Part shown: piece by piece, positions 16,991 to 26,304 of the stretch | Layout of the letters: each line of letters starts with the position of its first letter | Position numbering within the stretch: the stretch's first letter is position 1 | Assembly: GCA_013288075.1 (NCBI GenBank) | Contig: JABDCQ010000001.1 | Span: forward strand, 1-64,000 | Reading direction: 5' to 3' | Source of the DNA: Chlamydiota bacterium | GTDB taxonomy: Bacteria; Chlamydiota; Chlamydiia; Chlamydiales; Rhabdochlamydiaceae | Length of the DNA stretch: 64,000 nt | The notes under the pieces: model-generated | What the model was told of the DNA's origin: nothing | The model's database searches: none | The model's input: only the letters and a program-made list of their open reading frames with translations | Position numbers and translations under genes: made by a program

Positions 16991-19036
16991 TCAGAGGCAT
17001 TTGGCGACGAAAGCTGAGTGAGGCGGCATGGTGTAGTGTGAGGGGAGTGCTTGGCCATTCTCTGGGTTTTCGACAAAGTCATTCGGTGAGGGGATAGAGG
17101 TGTCAATCACTCTTGCCCAATGCTTGCCGTTAGAGGCTGGTGGCATTTCCACATTGATATGTTCAAAGTGGGAGTTAAAGGCGATGTAGAAATGATTGCC
17201 ATGGTCATTGTCTTTAAGCGTATAAGCAAGAAAGCGGTTTTCTGGGCCCCAGTTAGGCTTAAAAGGAACGATGCCATGCCAATCTATATCCTCATTTTTT
17301 AAGAAAGTTGTGCGCTTGAAAATGGGGTTATTTTTTCTCCAATTAACTGTGAGCTTATAAAAGCGAAAGAGGGTCGCATTTTTTTTGAGTTCATCCCATA
17401 AAAACCAGTTTAATTCACTATCTTGGCACCAAGTATTATTGTTGCCAAGTCTTGTATGTCCATATTCATCTCCCATTAAAATCATAGGAGTTCCCATAGA
17501 GACCATTAAAGCAAGCTGCATGTTCCGAATTTGTCTATCTCTTAGGGCCAAAATGGCTGGGTCATTCGTAACACCTTCTATGCCGCAATTCCAGCTATCG
17601 TTTTGATTTGCCCCATCTTGGTTGTTTTCTCCATTAGCAAGATTGTGTTTGCCTTGGTAGCTCACAAGATCTTTTATGCTAAAGCCGTCGTGGGCAGTAA
17701 TGAAATTGATGCTGTGGTAAGGCGCTCTTCCATGCCCATAGAGATACTCTGATCCTGTAAGCACTTTGCCAAAATCAGCTGCTACACTTTCTGTGCCTTT
17801 AATAAAGCTTCTGACAATGTCTCTATATTGCCCATTCCATTCTCCCCATTTGCCATAGTGAGGAAAACTGCCTACTTGATAAAGACCCGCTGCATCCCAG
17901 GCTTCAGCTATTAATTTTGTTTGAGCAAGCGTTGGATCGGTGCTAATTGCGCGGATAACGGGAGGATGGTCTAGAGGCGCCCCTTGAGGATTTCTTGTGA
18001 GTATGGAAGCTAGATCGAAGCGAAATCCATCTACATGCATTTCTTCAACCCAGTATTTTAGAGAGTCGACAATGAGCTTTGCCACGATAGGATGGTTGCA
18101 GTTGAGTGTGTTTCCGCAGCCTGTGTAATCTTTATAAGTGCCATCTTCATTAGTCATGTAGTAAACAGGATTGTCAATTCCCTTCATAGAGAGAACAGGG
18201 CCTTTTATGTTTCCTTCGGCCGTATGGTTATATACAACGTCTAAAATCACTTCTATTCCATTTTTGTGAAGCTCTTTAACCATCTTTTTAAATTCTTTAA
18301 TGGCCCCTGCATATTCTGTACTAAAAGCATAACGGTTCATGGGAGAGAAAAAATTGATCGTGGAATAACCCCAGTAATTTTTTAGGGGGTTTTGTGTTTC
18401 TGGGTGCAGCATTCCATATTCCATTTCGTTAAATTCAAAAACAGGAAGAAGTTCTACTGCATTGACTCCAAGCTCTTTTAAATAAGGGATTTTTTCTATA
18501 ACCCCTTCAAATGTAGCCGGGTGTTTTGCGTTGCTTGATGTGTCTTTGGTAAATCCTCTTACATGCATCTCATAGATAATGAGATCTTGCATGGGGATTA
18601 AAGGAAAGGGAGTATTTTCCCAATCAAAGTCTTCATCAAGAACAACAAGGCCTTTAGGAGGTTCTTTTTTGTTTAGGAAAGCTCCTTTTCCCCACTTATT
18701 TGAAGAATTTAAGCATTTGGCATAAGGATCGGATAAAATTAAATGAGGGTCAAATAGCATCCCTTTATCTTTTTTCCCATCTACTTTGTATCCATATTCA
18801 TACTCGGTAGAAGGAAGGTTAGAAATAAGGATATGCCAGATAAAGCCTGTTTTGTGAATATGAGAATCTAGGGGGATTTCTAGAAAGGGAGACTTTTCTC
18901 CTAAAGCAAATAAGCACAGAGTGATACTTTGCGCATCTTTAGAAAATAAAGCAAAATTCAGGCCTTCCTTTTTTTTAGATACGCCTAGAGGAAAGGTGTA
19001 TCCTCTGGAAGTTTTATAGGGGGATTGCTCTGTCAT
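16991..19036 (-). CDS. glgX: Glycogen debranching enzyme GlgX-type
   Basis: YEMHVRGFT, VILDVVYNHTAEG, DGFRFDLASIL, LIAEAWDAAGLYQVGSFP, FITAHDGFSIKDLVSY. Confidence 0.95.
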   Translation of the reverse strand: MTEQSPYKTSRGYTFPLGVSKKKEGLNFALFSKDAQSITLCLFALGEKSPFLEIPLDSHIHKTGFIWHILISNLPSTEYEYGYKVDGKKDKGMLFDPHLILSDPYAKCLNSSNKWGKGAFLNKKEPPKGLVVLDEDFDWENTPFPLIPMQDLIIYEMHVRGFTKDTSSNAKHPATFEGVIEKIPYLKELGVNAVELLPVFEFNEMEYGMLHPETQNPLKNYWGYSTINFFSPMNRYAFSTEYAGAIKEFKKMVKELHKNGIEVILDVVYNHTAEGNIKGPVLSMKGIDNPVYYMTNEDGTYKDYTGCGNTLNCNHPIVAKLIVDSLKYWVEEMHVDGFRFDLASILTRNPQGAPLDHPPVIRAISTDPTLAQTKLIAEAWDAAGLYQVGSFPHYGKWGEWNGQYRDIVRSFIKGTESVAADFGKVLTGSEYLYGHGRAPYHSINFITAHDGFSIKDLVSYQGKHNLANGENNQDGANQNDSWNCGIEGVTNDPAILALRDRQIRNMQLALMVSMGTPMILMGDEYGHTRLGNNNTWCQDSELNWFLWDELKKNATLFRFYKLTVNWRKNNPIFKRTTFLKNEDIDWHGIVPFKPNWGPENRFLAYTLKDNDHGNHFYIAFNSHFEHINVEMPPASNGKHWARVIDTSIPSPNDFVENPENGQALPSHYTMPPHSAFVAKCL

Positions 19037-19091
19037 AATACTCCTTCATTTTCTGCATACTATTGAAAAAAAAATTTACATCCAATCTAAA

Positions 19092-19162
19092 ACTCGATGT
19101 TTCACTTTGATCTGGCTTTTCTGGAATCACCCCAGAAAGCCGTAAAAAGTGGAACATCGAGT
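19092..19162. repeat. Long hairpin in the divergent glgX / chaperone intergenic region
   Basis: actcgatgtttcacttt ... ggcttttctgg-aatcac-cccagaaagcc ... aaagtggaacatcgagt. Confidence 0.85.
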
Positions 19163-19269
19163 AAAAAGTAAGATTCCGAAGTCTCAAGATTGACTTTTAA
19201 TCAGATGTTAAGGGATCATGTAATCTTTGTAGTTGAATATATAAAACGCCGATAAGGAGGAATGATTTT

Positions 19270-19785
19270 ATGTCATTTGAAAATGCTAAGGATAACTTAA
19301 GAGAATTTGCAAAAGAGCTTAATCTAGAAGGCCTAGGTTTTGATGAAAATAACACCTGTATTTTAGGGATAGATAATGAGTTTTCTCTACATCTAACCTA
19401 TGAACCGAACACTGACCGCCTTTATCTTTACTCCCCAATCCTCGATGGACTTCCAAAAGATGACAAAACCAAATTAAAACTATATGAGCACCTTCTTGTT
19501 GGTTCAATGCTAGGTGGGCAAATGGTAGGTGGCGGAATTGGCGTAGCTGTTCCTGAAGAGCTTATTCTTATGCATTGCGTTCTTGACATGGGTATTGGCG
19601 CAGACCAATCTTCTTTAAGACGTTTTGCTCCTATTTTCGTTGAGTGTGTAGAGAAGTGGAGAAAAAGAGTTAAAGACATCATGGAAGGCAGAGAGCCTGA
19701 AAAAGAAGTGCTACCAGGTGCCCCTACTATGCCAAAAGGCGGAGGCGCAAAGCCAGGCGAGCGCGAGCGCTACATCAAGATCTAA
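19270..19785 (+). CDS. Type III secretion chaperone, SycE/CesT class (Slc1-like)
   Basis: Small acidic CesT-like protein adjacent to glgX as in Chlamydia (CT042-CT043 order); SD aaggagg upstream. Confidence 0.82.
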   Translation: MSFENAKDNLREFAKELNLEGLGFDENNTCILGIDNEFSLHLTYEPNTDRLYLYSPILDGLPKDDKTKLKLYEHLLVGSMLGGQMVGGGIGVAVPEELILMHCVLDMGIGADQSSLRRFAPIFVECVEKWRKRVKDIMEGREPEKEVLPGAPTMPKGGGAKPGERERYIKI

Positions 19786-19844
19786 ATCTTACAAAGAGCG
19801 GTGCCTCATCTTCGCACCGCCCTCTCTCTCCCTTTTTTCCCTTC

Positions 19845-19975
19845 CTCCTTTTCGTGCCCGTGTGCGTGCCCGTGCCCGTGCCCGATTTGCCGTTGTTTGT
19901 TCTTTTGCGTTTGCCTGTCAATGACATTAATTCGGGCACGGGCACGGGCACGCACACGGGCACGAAAGGGAGGGA
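19845..19975. repeat. GC-rich inverted repeat (gtgccc/gggcac), copy 1
   Basis: tttcgtgcccgtgtgcgtgcccgtgcccgtgcccga / tcgggcacgggcacgggcacgcacacgggcacgaaa. Confidence 0.95.
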
Positions 19976-20010
19976 AGAAGAAGAGAAAAAAATATCTCTC
20001 TTTGTTTTCT

Positions 20011-21342
20011 TTAAGGGTCTTTGGGGATGGATTCGAGGGAGCGGGTGAGGGTTTCGAGGTTGGCAATGGTTGTGCTATCGCCCATTTCGATTTTTTTGGT
20101 TATTTGTTTAATGGCTGTCATGACAGTAGAGTGGTCTCTTGAAAAGATGTGTCCAATTTTTAAAAAAGGCATATTAAGCTCTTCTCTACAAAGATACATC
20201 GTCATTTGACGCGGCAAGCTGCACTCTTGAGACTGGGATTTCCCTGTGATTTCTGAAACACGTACTCCATAAAAGCTACTTACAGATTGCAAGATTTTTT
20301 CAGGAGTGATGGCGTTTTTCTTTTCTTCGGCAAGAATTTTTTCTAAATAAACTTCTGCTTTTTTTATATTGATAAAAGTATCTTTTTCTAAATGAGAGCG
20401 AAGAATAAGTGTTTCAAGGGCCTTTTGTAACAATTTGATGCTCTTAAAGGATTCCATTAGAAAATCAGAGAGCTCATCAGTTAAAGGAAAAGAGAGGATA
20501 CCTGCTCTTTGTTTTAAAATAAGGCGGAGTTCTTCAGGGGTGGGCTTTTCAAGGTGTAGACTAATTCCCCATTCAAAGCGGCTAACGAGCCTAGGCTCAA
20601 TCTCTATGAGGTTTTGAGGTGCTGTATTTGAGGTGAGGATAATCTGTTTTTTTTCTCCGTGGAGATTATTGAATGTATGGAAAAGCTCTTCTTGGGAGGC
20701 CGCTCTTCTTGCAAATATATGAACATCATCAATCAGAAGGACATCAGCTTTTCTATAGCTATCTCTAAATTCCCCCATTTTCCCTATGCGTATGGCTTGC
20801 ACAAAGTGTTCTGTGAAGGTAACAGCCCTTACGTATACAACATTTTTGCCTAAATTCTTAAGGTGATGCGCAATTCCCATAAGGAGATGTGTTTTGCCGG
20901 TTCCTGTTTTGCCATAAAGGTAAAGGGGATTAAAGGCGCTTTCCTCTATTTTCCCTTCCATCATTTCCGAGATCACTTTGTAGGGAATGGTGTTTTTTTC
21001 GGTGGGGATAAAGTTTTCTAGTAATGCATAGGGATCGAGTAAATCTGATTGAAGTGTAAAGCTAGGTAGAGAGGGGCTTTCTAGCTGTTTGCCTTTTTGG
21101 GATAAAAGGCTTCCCTTTGCTTTTACATGAACTTTCACTTTTCGGAAATTAGCATTAACCAAAAGACTTGCTTTTTGGCGCAAATGTTCTTCAAACCAAT
21201 GTACATGTAAGGGATTTAATGCCTCTAAATAGATATTACAGGCATCAAAGTTTATGATTTTTAATGTATAAAGCCATTTTTCAGCTACTTCTTTGCCGAG
21301 CTCCTTTTCTTGGAGCTCTACAAATTCATCCCATAGTTTCAT
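20011..21342 (-). CDS. dnaA: Chromosomal replication initiator DnaA
   Basis: NPLYLYGKTGTGKTHLLMGIAHHL, VLLIDDVHIFARR, LPRQMTMYLCREELNMPFLKIGHIFSRDHSTVMTAIKQI; adjacent to yidC. Confidence 0.95.
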   Translation of the reverse strand: MKLWDEFVELQEKELGKEVAEKWLYTLKIINFDACNIYLEALNPLHVHWFEEHLRQKASLLVNANFRKVKVHVKAKGSLLSQKGKQLESPSLPSFTLQSDLLDPYALLENFIPTEKNTIPYKVISEMMEGKIEESAFNPLYLYGKTGTGKTHLLMGIAHHLKNLGKNVVYVRAVTFTEHFVQAIRIGKMGEFRDSYRKADVLLIDDVHIFARRAASQEELFHTFNNLHGEKKQIILTSNTAPQNLIEIEPRLVSRFEWGISLHLEKPTPEELRLILKQRAGILSFPLTDELSDFLMESFKSIKLLQKALETLILRSHLEKDTFINIKKAEVYLEKILAEEKKNAITPEKILQSVSSFYGVRVSEITGKSQSQECSLPRQMTMYLCREELNMPFLKIGHIFSRDHSTVMTAIKQITKKIEMGDSTTIANLETLTRSLESIPKDP

Positions 21343-23234
21343 TTTTTCTTAGGTGGTACAATGATTTCTACATTTTTTACCAGTTTACGCGTCATCCACC
21401 ACTGTTGGAGGATTCCAAGTGCCATAGAAGATAACCAATAAAGGTTAAGTCCTGAAGGGAAGTGGTAGAACATCACAGCAAAAACGATAGTCATGATATT
21501 GCCCATCATTTTTTGTTGCTTTTGTTGATCTGTAAGATTTTTTGGATCTTTTGGTGCTGTAGAGCTCATTTTTTGCTGAAAATACATGACAGCGCCTAAA
21601 AGAATAGGAAGAAGGTGGAAGTTTGTCCCAAAGAAAATAACAGGATAGTTCCAGCTAAAAAGAACATCTGGAGCTGTAAGATTATCTATCCATCCAGGAA
21701 TAAAACTTGCCCCTCTTAACTCAAAGGTAGATTTAAGAAGATCAAACATTCCAATAAGGAAAGGCATCTGAATTAAAATAGGAAAACAGCCGGTGATAGG
21801 ATTCACCCCTTTTTCTCTATAGAGATTCATGATTTCCATCTGCGCTTTTTTAGGCTCTTTTTTATTGCGCTCTTGAATAGCTGCAACTTGAGGAGCTACT
21901 TGCTGCATTTTTGCAGTCGATTTAATAGACCAAGCATTTAGCGGGTAGAGCATGACACGGAGGGCTGCAGTTAATAAAATAATAGAGAAGCCCCAGGAGT
22001 GGGTTACAAAATAAAAGAACTTCATGAGCAGCATTAAGAACTTAGCAAAAGGCTCAGAAATAAAGGCAAACCAGCCATGAAAGCTTTGAGCTCCTTTGTA
22101 ATCAGGATTATAGCCAATTGCTGAATTTGAATAAGTGGCATCCACTTTTTCTAGAACATCTGAAACAAGCGGGCCTGCAAAAACGCGGAACTGTGTTGTT
22201 TGTGGAGATGAAGGAAGATAAAGGGAGATGTCATAACCCGGGTACTTTTCTGCCGGATAAAGATCGTACTCAGCATCAATGAGTGTAAGCCTTGTGGGCA
22301 TTTTAATGCCGGGAACTAAAGAGACATTAAAGCCTCCGCCTATTTCACTTAAAGGATCTAAAATAATGCCAAAAAATCCATTAGAGTTACATACCCAATC
22401 AGGTTGGATGGAGGTAAAAGAGGAAGAAGTTTTAGGAAGGTCAATAAGCTCTACATGAGGACTTTTGCCGCGCTTAATTCTATATTTTAAAGCCGGCGCT
22501 GCATTTCCAGAGATAAGCTCGACTTCAGGAACTCCTGTTGTCAAAGATAACCCTCTTGCATCCCCTTCTACTTTAACAGAAAGATCAAAGCAGTAAGGAG
22601 CATTTGGAGAATTTTCAGGGAAAGAATAGGTTTTTACAATCCGTTTATTAGAAGTGACCCCTTCAAATTCGATAAGATTTTTTTCGTATCTTTTAAGCGT
22701 ATAAAGAAGATTTGGCTCTATAACATCGCCAATAACATTGAACGCATAGTAACGAGGATCTACTTTTGATTTTTTAGGAATGTTTCTTCTTAAGAGAGGG
22801 TAGTATCCGCCAACTGTTCCTGTAGCTTTTTCTCTATTGGGGGTTTCATAGGAATTTTCTGGGAATCTGTCGTCGTTTGGGAAATCTTTTGCGAGCGTTT
22901 TATCGACACCGATGGGACGAATGACGCCTTCAGGATTGGTTTTACTTTGCAAAGGGAGGTTAATTTCAACAATAGCGCCGCCGACATTTGAGAAAACGAG
23001 CTGTTGAAAATTATTTTCTAGGACATAAAAGCTTTCAGCTTTCGGGGTTTCTTCTGCGGAAAATGTTTCTGGCGCGATAGGGATTTGCTTTTGCACTTCC
23101 ATTGTTTGTTTATTTCTAGCTTCTTCTTGTCTGCGCATTTGGGCGCGTTCTTCATCTTTTGATGAGAAGTGCTGATTGACAAAATAAAGAGCGATTGTGA
23201 GTCCAAAAACAAAAATAAGTGATCGTTTGTCCAT
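21339..23234 (-). CDS. yidC: Membrane protein insertase YidC
   Basis: SWGFSIILLTAALRVMLYPLNAWSIKSTAKMQQVAPQVAAIQERNKKEP, GCFPILIQMPFLIGMFDLL, FPSGLNLYWLSSMALGILQQWWMTR. Confidence 0.96.
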   Translation of the reverse strand: MDKRSLIFVFGLTIALYFVNQHFSSKDEERAQMRRQEEARNKQTMEVQKQIPIAPETFSAEETPKAESFYVLENNFQQLVFSNVGGAIVEINLPLQSKTNPEGVIRPIGVDKTLAKDFPNDDRFPENSYETPNREKATGTVGGYYPLLRRNIPKKSKVDPRYYAFNVIGDVIEPNLLYTLKRYEKNLIEFEGVTSNKRIVKTYSFPENSPNAPYCFDLSVKVEGDARGLSLTTGVPEVELISGNAAPALKYRIKRGKSPHVELIDLPKTSSSFTSIQPDWVCNSNGFFGIILDPLSEIGGGFNVSLVPGIKMPTRLTLIDAEYDLYPAEKYPGYDISLYLPSSPQTTQFRVFAGPLVSDVLEKVDATYSNSAIGYNPDYKGAQSFHGWFAFISEPFAKFLMLLMKFFYFVTHSWGFSIILLTAALRVMLYPLNAWSIKSTAKMQQVAPQVAAIQERNKKEPKKAQMEIMNLYREKGVNPITGCFPILIQMPFLIGMFDLLKSTFELRGASFIPGWIDNLTAPDVLFSWNYPVIFFGTNFHLLPILLGAVMYFQQKMSSTAPKDPKNLTDQQKQQKMMGNIMTIVFAVMFYHFPSGLNLYWLSSMALGILQQWWMTRKLVKNVEIIVPPKKK

Positions 23235-23352
23235 AAAGAAATTGTGCCTCAAAAAATAATTCTTAGAAACTCTAAGTCTAGCAAATCCCCATCTTTAATG
23301 CAAAACAAGAAGCAGAAAACAAAGAGGGTCAGAAGGAGAGAGAATTTTTTAC

Positions 23353-23498
23353 ACTCTTTCTCTTCCCTCTTTCTTCCTCTGTGGTTTCTTGTCTTCTGTG
23401 GTTAAAAAAAATGCAAGTCTTTAGGATCCCTCGCCTTAGCCAAAGAATTAACCACAGAGACAAGAAACCACAGAGGAAGAAGAGAGGAAGAAGAAGAG
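23353..23498. repeat. Inverted repeat, family A, copy 5 (spacer inverted)
   Basis: tcttcctctgtggtttcttgtcttctgtggttaa / ttaaccacagagacaagaaaccacagaggaaga. Confidence 0.93.
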
Positions 23499-23505
23499 GT
23501 AAAAT

Positions 23506-23644
23506 TTTTTTCTCTCTCTCTTTTCTTCCTCTGTGGTTTCTTCCCTCTGTGGTTTATCTTTGGCTAACACTTGAGCGCGCAAGAACTTGCATTTTTTAAA
23601 CCACAGAGGGAAGAAAACCACAGAGGAAGAAAGAAGAGAGGGAA
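23506..23644. repeat. Inverted repeat, family A, copy 6 (spacer opposite to copy 5)
   Basis: tcttcctctgtggtttcttccctctgtggttt / aaaccacagagggaagaaaaccacagaggaaga. Confidence 0.93.
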
Positions 23645-23657
23645 ATTTTCTGTGGTT

Positions 23658-25688
23658 TTAGCATTTTTTTTCGAAGTTGAAGAGGAATTCTCTAAAGTCG
23701 GAGGTGTTTCTAAGGCCTTCTAGCCAGTCGTCAGAGAGGAGCTCTTCTAGGGGGGGCAAGGATTCAAAGGTGTCGGCTTTTTCGATAAAGCGCATGGCTT
23801 TTTCGTATTGGCCAAGGATGGAATATAGGCATCCTAAATGGTAATAAGCTTGTAAATTACCAAGTTTTGCCGTTTGGATGAGTTTATGTTCAGCTTCTCT
23901 ATAAAGCTGGTCTGCATCCAAAGGATCTTGTGTATATTGGGCAAGATTAATAAGGGTGAGGGCAAAATCAAGAATCACCTTATCATTTTCTTCTTCATGC
24001 TTAGAAGAGAGGCGGTAGTGATGGAGCGCCTTATAAAAAGGTTCAATGTCTTCTACAAGTTCTCCTAAATGGGAAAATGCAAGAGCTATTTTATGGTGAA
24101 CCCCTGGAAAATCAGGGTCAATCATGAGGACGTGCGAAAGAATTTCTATAGATTTTGTATAGAAAGACTCTTCATCGTAATGATCTCCTAGGCTATCTAG
24201 TGTGCAAGCATAGTTAAAGAGCCACTCGGGATGGATGTAAACAGCGTTTTTTTGTGCGCCTAGGGCTTTTTCAAAGTAGGTGATTGCCTGTTCTTGCCAT
24301 TTTTGTTCGTTTGTAAGCTCTCCTAATTTCGAAAGAGCGAAGGCAAAGTCGATGAAATAAAAGCTAGAGGAGCGAAGAGAGAGGGCTTTTAAGTAAAATT
24401 TATGAGCCTTTTCAAGAGATTCAGGATCTTCTTCTGCTTTTCCTACTTGCGTATACGTAAGAGCTATAGCGTGCCAAAGATGGTCTTTTGTTCTATCAAT
24501 AGATAGGCCTTCTTGGAATTTTTCTATGGCTTGGAAGTGAAAGTCAGAATCGTTAAAATAATTTCCCATCGCATTTAAGCAGATCCCAAAAGAATACCAG
24601 ATTTCAGGATCCTCACTTGCCATTTGAAGAGCATCAGATATCTTATTATGAGCTTCGTAAATAAGATCTACTTTTTCTGTAAGTTCTCCTAGAACAGCCA
24701 AGGATTCAGCCCAAATAGCAAGAACACTTGGAACTCTAGGGTCGCAATTATAGGCTCTCATGCTTTTTTCAATAGCGGCAGAAAGGCGTCTTGGGTCTTT
24801 GGTATTTTTTCCGGCAATACAGAGGAATTTAGCCCACTCTTGCCAGATTTCAGGGTTTTGGGGCTGTAGCTGAGCGGCGGATGAAAAACACTCATTAGCT
24901 TGAGAGAAATGGTCTTCGTCATGGCTGTTTTCGTAAAGCTTTTTAAGGGTTTTTGCAAGAGATGCCCAGCCTTCAAAAGATTGTCTATTTGTCCCAATGG
25001 TATGTCTAAAACAGTTGGTCGCTTTAACATAGAGGCGCACATCGTTAATTAATGGAGCTAGCTCTAGGCAAGCATTTCCGTAATCTTTCCAAAATTCTTC
25101 AGGAAGTTTTTCTGGATGAGAAGCAGCTTTTTGAAAGGTGTCGATGGAAAATTGAAAATCGGCTGGTTCAGAAGAGTGTCTAGCAATGTGTAAATAAGTG
25201 AAGGCATAGTCCCAGTAAACTTGGGAGAGAATAGAGGTTTCTTTAACTTGTTTATTTAAAAGATCAATCGCTTTTTCAAGCTTATCTTTAGCTTCTAGAA
25301 AATAATGGTGTTCTTGAAAGGATGTCCCTAAAACAGAAAGGGAAGTTCCCCAAGCATGCCAAGCATCAAAATAATCTTCTTTGATCGAAGTAGCTGTTTT
25401 AAATTTTTTGTTTGCTAAAAGAAGGTTCTTTTCTTTTCCTTCTCGGAGTCCATATTCAAAAAGGGAAAGGCCCTGTCTAAAAAAGGCTTCTGCATTGGAC
25501 GGGCTTAGTTTTGAGGCTAGATCGAATAAATCCATTCCCCCAAAATCTCCCTTGAGGAGTTTTAGTTCCCCTTCAAATAAAAGAGCATCGCTAAGAAATG
25601 CGCGTTCCTCCGGATCACTATCATTAGTGATCAGCATGGCTTGGAGATCAAGCGGCAACGTAATGTCTAATTCCTGGCTATTTTCCAT
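23658..25688 (-). CDS. TPR-repeat protein
   Basis: Multiple ~34-residue repeats (AYYHLGCLYSILGQYEKAMRFIEKA, IWYSFGICLNAMGNYFND...). Confidence 0.85.
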   Translation of the reverse strand: MENSQELDITLPLDLQAMLITNDSDPEERAFLSDALLFEGELKLLKGDFGGMDLFDLASKLSPSNAEAFFRQGLSLFEYGLREGKEKNLLLANKKFKTATSIKEDYFDAWHAWGTSLSVLGTSFQEHHYFLEAKDKLEKAIDLLNKQVKETSILSQVYWDYAFTYLHIARHSSEPADFQFSIDTFQKAASHPEKLPEEFWKDYGNACLELAPLINDVRLYVKATNCFRHTIGTNRQSFEGWASLAKTLKKLYENSHDEDHFSQANECFSSAAQLQPQNPEIWQEWAKFLCIAGKNTKDPRRLSAAIEKSMRAYNCDPRVPSVLAIWAESLAVLGELTEKVDLIYEAHNKISDALQMASEDPEIWYSFGICLNAMGNYFNDSDFHFQAIEKFQEGLSIDRTKDHLWHAIALTYTQVGKAEEDPESLEKAHKFYLKALSLRSSSFYFIDFAFALSKLGELTNEQKWQEQAITYFEKALGAQKNAVYIHPEWLFNYACTLDSLGDHYDEESFYTKSIEILSHVLMIDPDFPGVHHKIALAFSHLGELVEDIEPFYKALHHYRLSSKHEEENDKVILDFALTLINLAQYTQDPLDADQLYREAEHKLIQTAKLGNLQAYYHLGCLYSILGQYEKAMRFIEKADTFESLPPLEELLSDDWLEGLRNTSDFREFLFNFEKKC

Positions 25689-25893
25689 GAGAAATTCTCA
25701 TTTTTGAAAGGGTGCAAAAGTGTTGATTATAGGAAAGCCAGGGTTTTTAGACAATTCACGTTCTATTTTGAACGCCGATTTTTGACGATAAAAATTTTTT
25801 ATATATTGTTGCTAAAGCCTGAAAGTGAGTATCTTAATTTTAAATGCATGCTTTGTACATTAATTAAAAATTTATTTTCAAACGAGGATTTTG

Positions 25894-26304
25894 ATGTTTA
25901 CCCACCACGCAAAAATTTATTTAAGAGATACCGATGCAACAGGTGTACTTTTCTTTGGAGAGCAGCTGCGCCTTGCCTTAGAGGCTTTTGAGAGTTTTCT
26001 TATGACGCGGGGGATTAATCTTTCTAAAATTATAGAGGAAGCAGACTTTCTTTTTCCTGTTGTTCATGTAGAAGCAGACTTCTTTGTTTCTCTGCGCGCA
26101 GGAGATAGTATAGAGATCATTCTTTTTGCTGCCCGTATAGGAACAAGTTCTTTTACCCTAGATGCTTTATTTTATAATCAGGAAAAGGTTCATGTAGGCA
26201 AAACGCGTATTGTTCATGTCGCAACAGCTAGAGGGACAAAGCGCTCTACACCTATTCCTCTGCCCCTTTTGAATGTTTTACAAGAGCTTGTGCAAGCAGA
26301 GTGA
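25894..26304 (+). CDS. Hotdog-fold acyl-CoA thioesterase, candidate DHNA-CoA thioesterase
   Basis: 4HBT-type N-terminus IYLRDTDATGVLFFGEQLRLALEAFE; located next to menE and the men cluster. Confidence 0.8.
   Translation: MFTHHAKIYLRDTDATGVLFFGEQLRLALEAFESFLMTRGINLSKIIEEADFLFPVVHVEADFFVSLRAGDSIEIILFAARIGTSSFTLDALFYNQEKVHVGKTRIVHVATARGTKRSTPIPLPLLNVLQELVQAE

Noticed and set aside
19718-20142. Overlapping ORFs with RVRARARARARF or PVCVPVPVPD peptides around the GC-rich repeat
   Set aside because: Low-complexity translations of gtgccc/gggcac arms present in several frames on both strands
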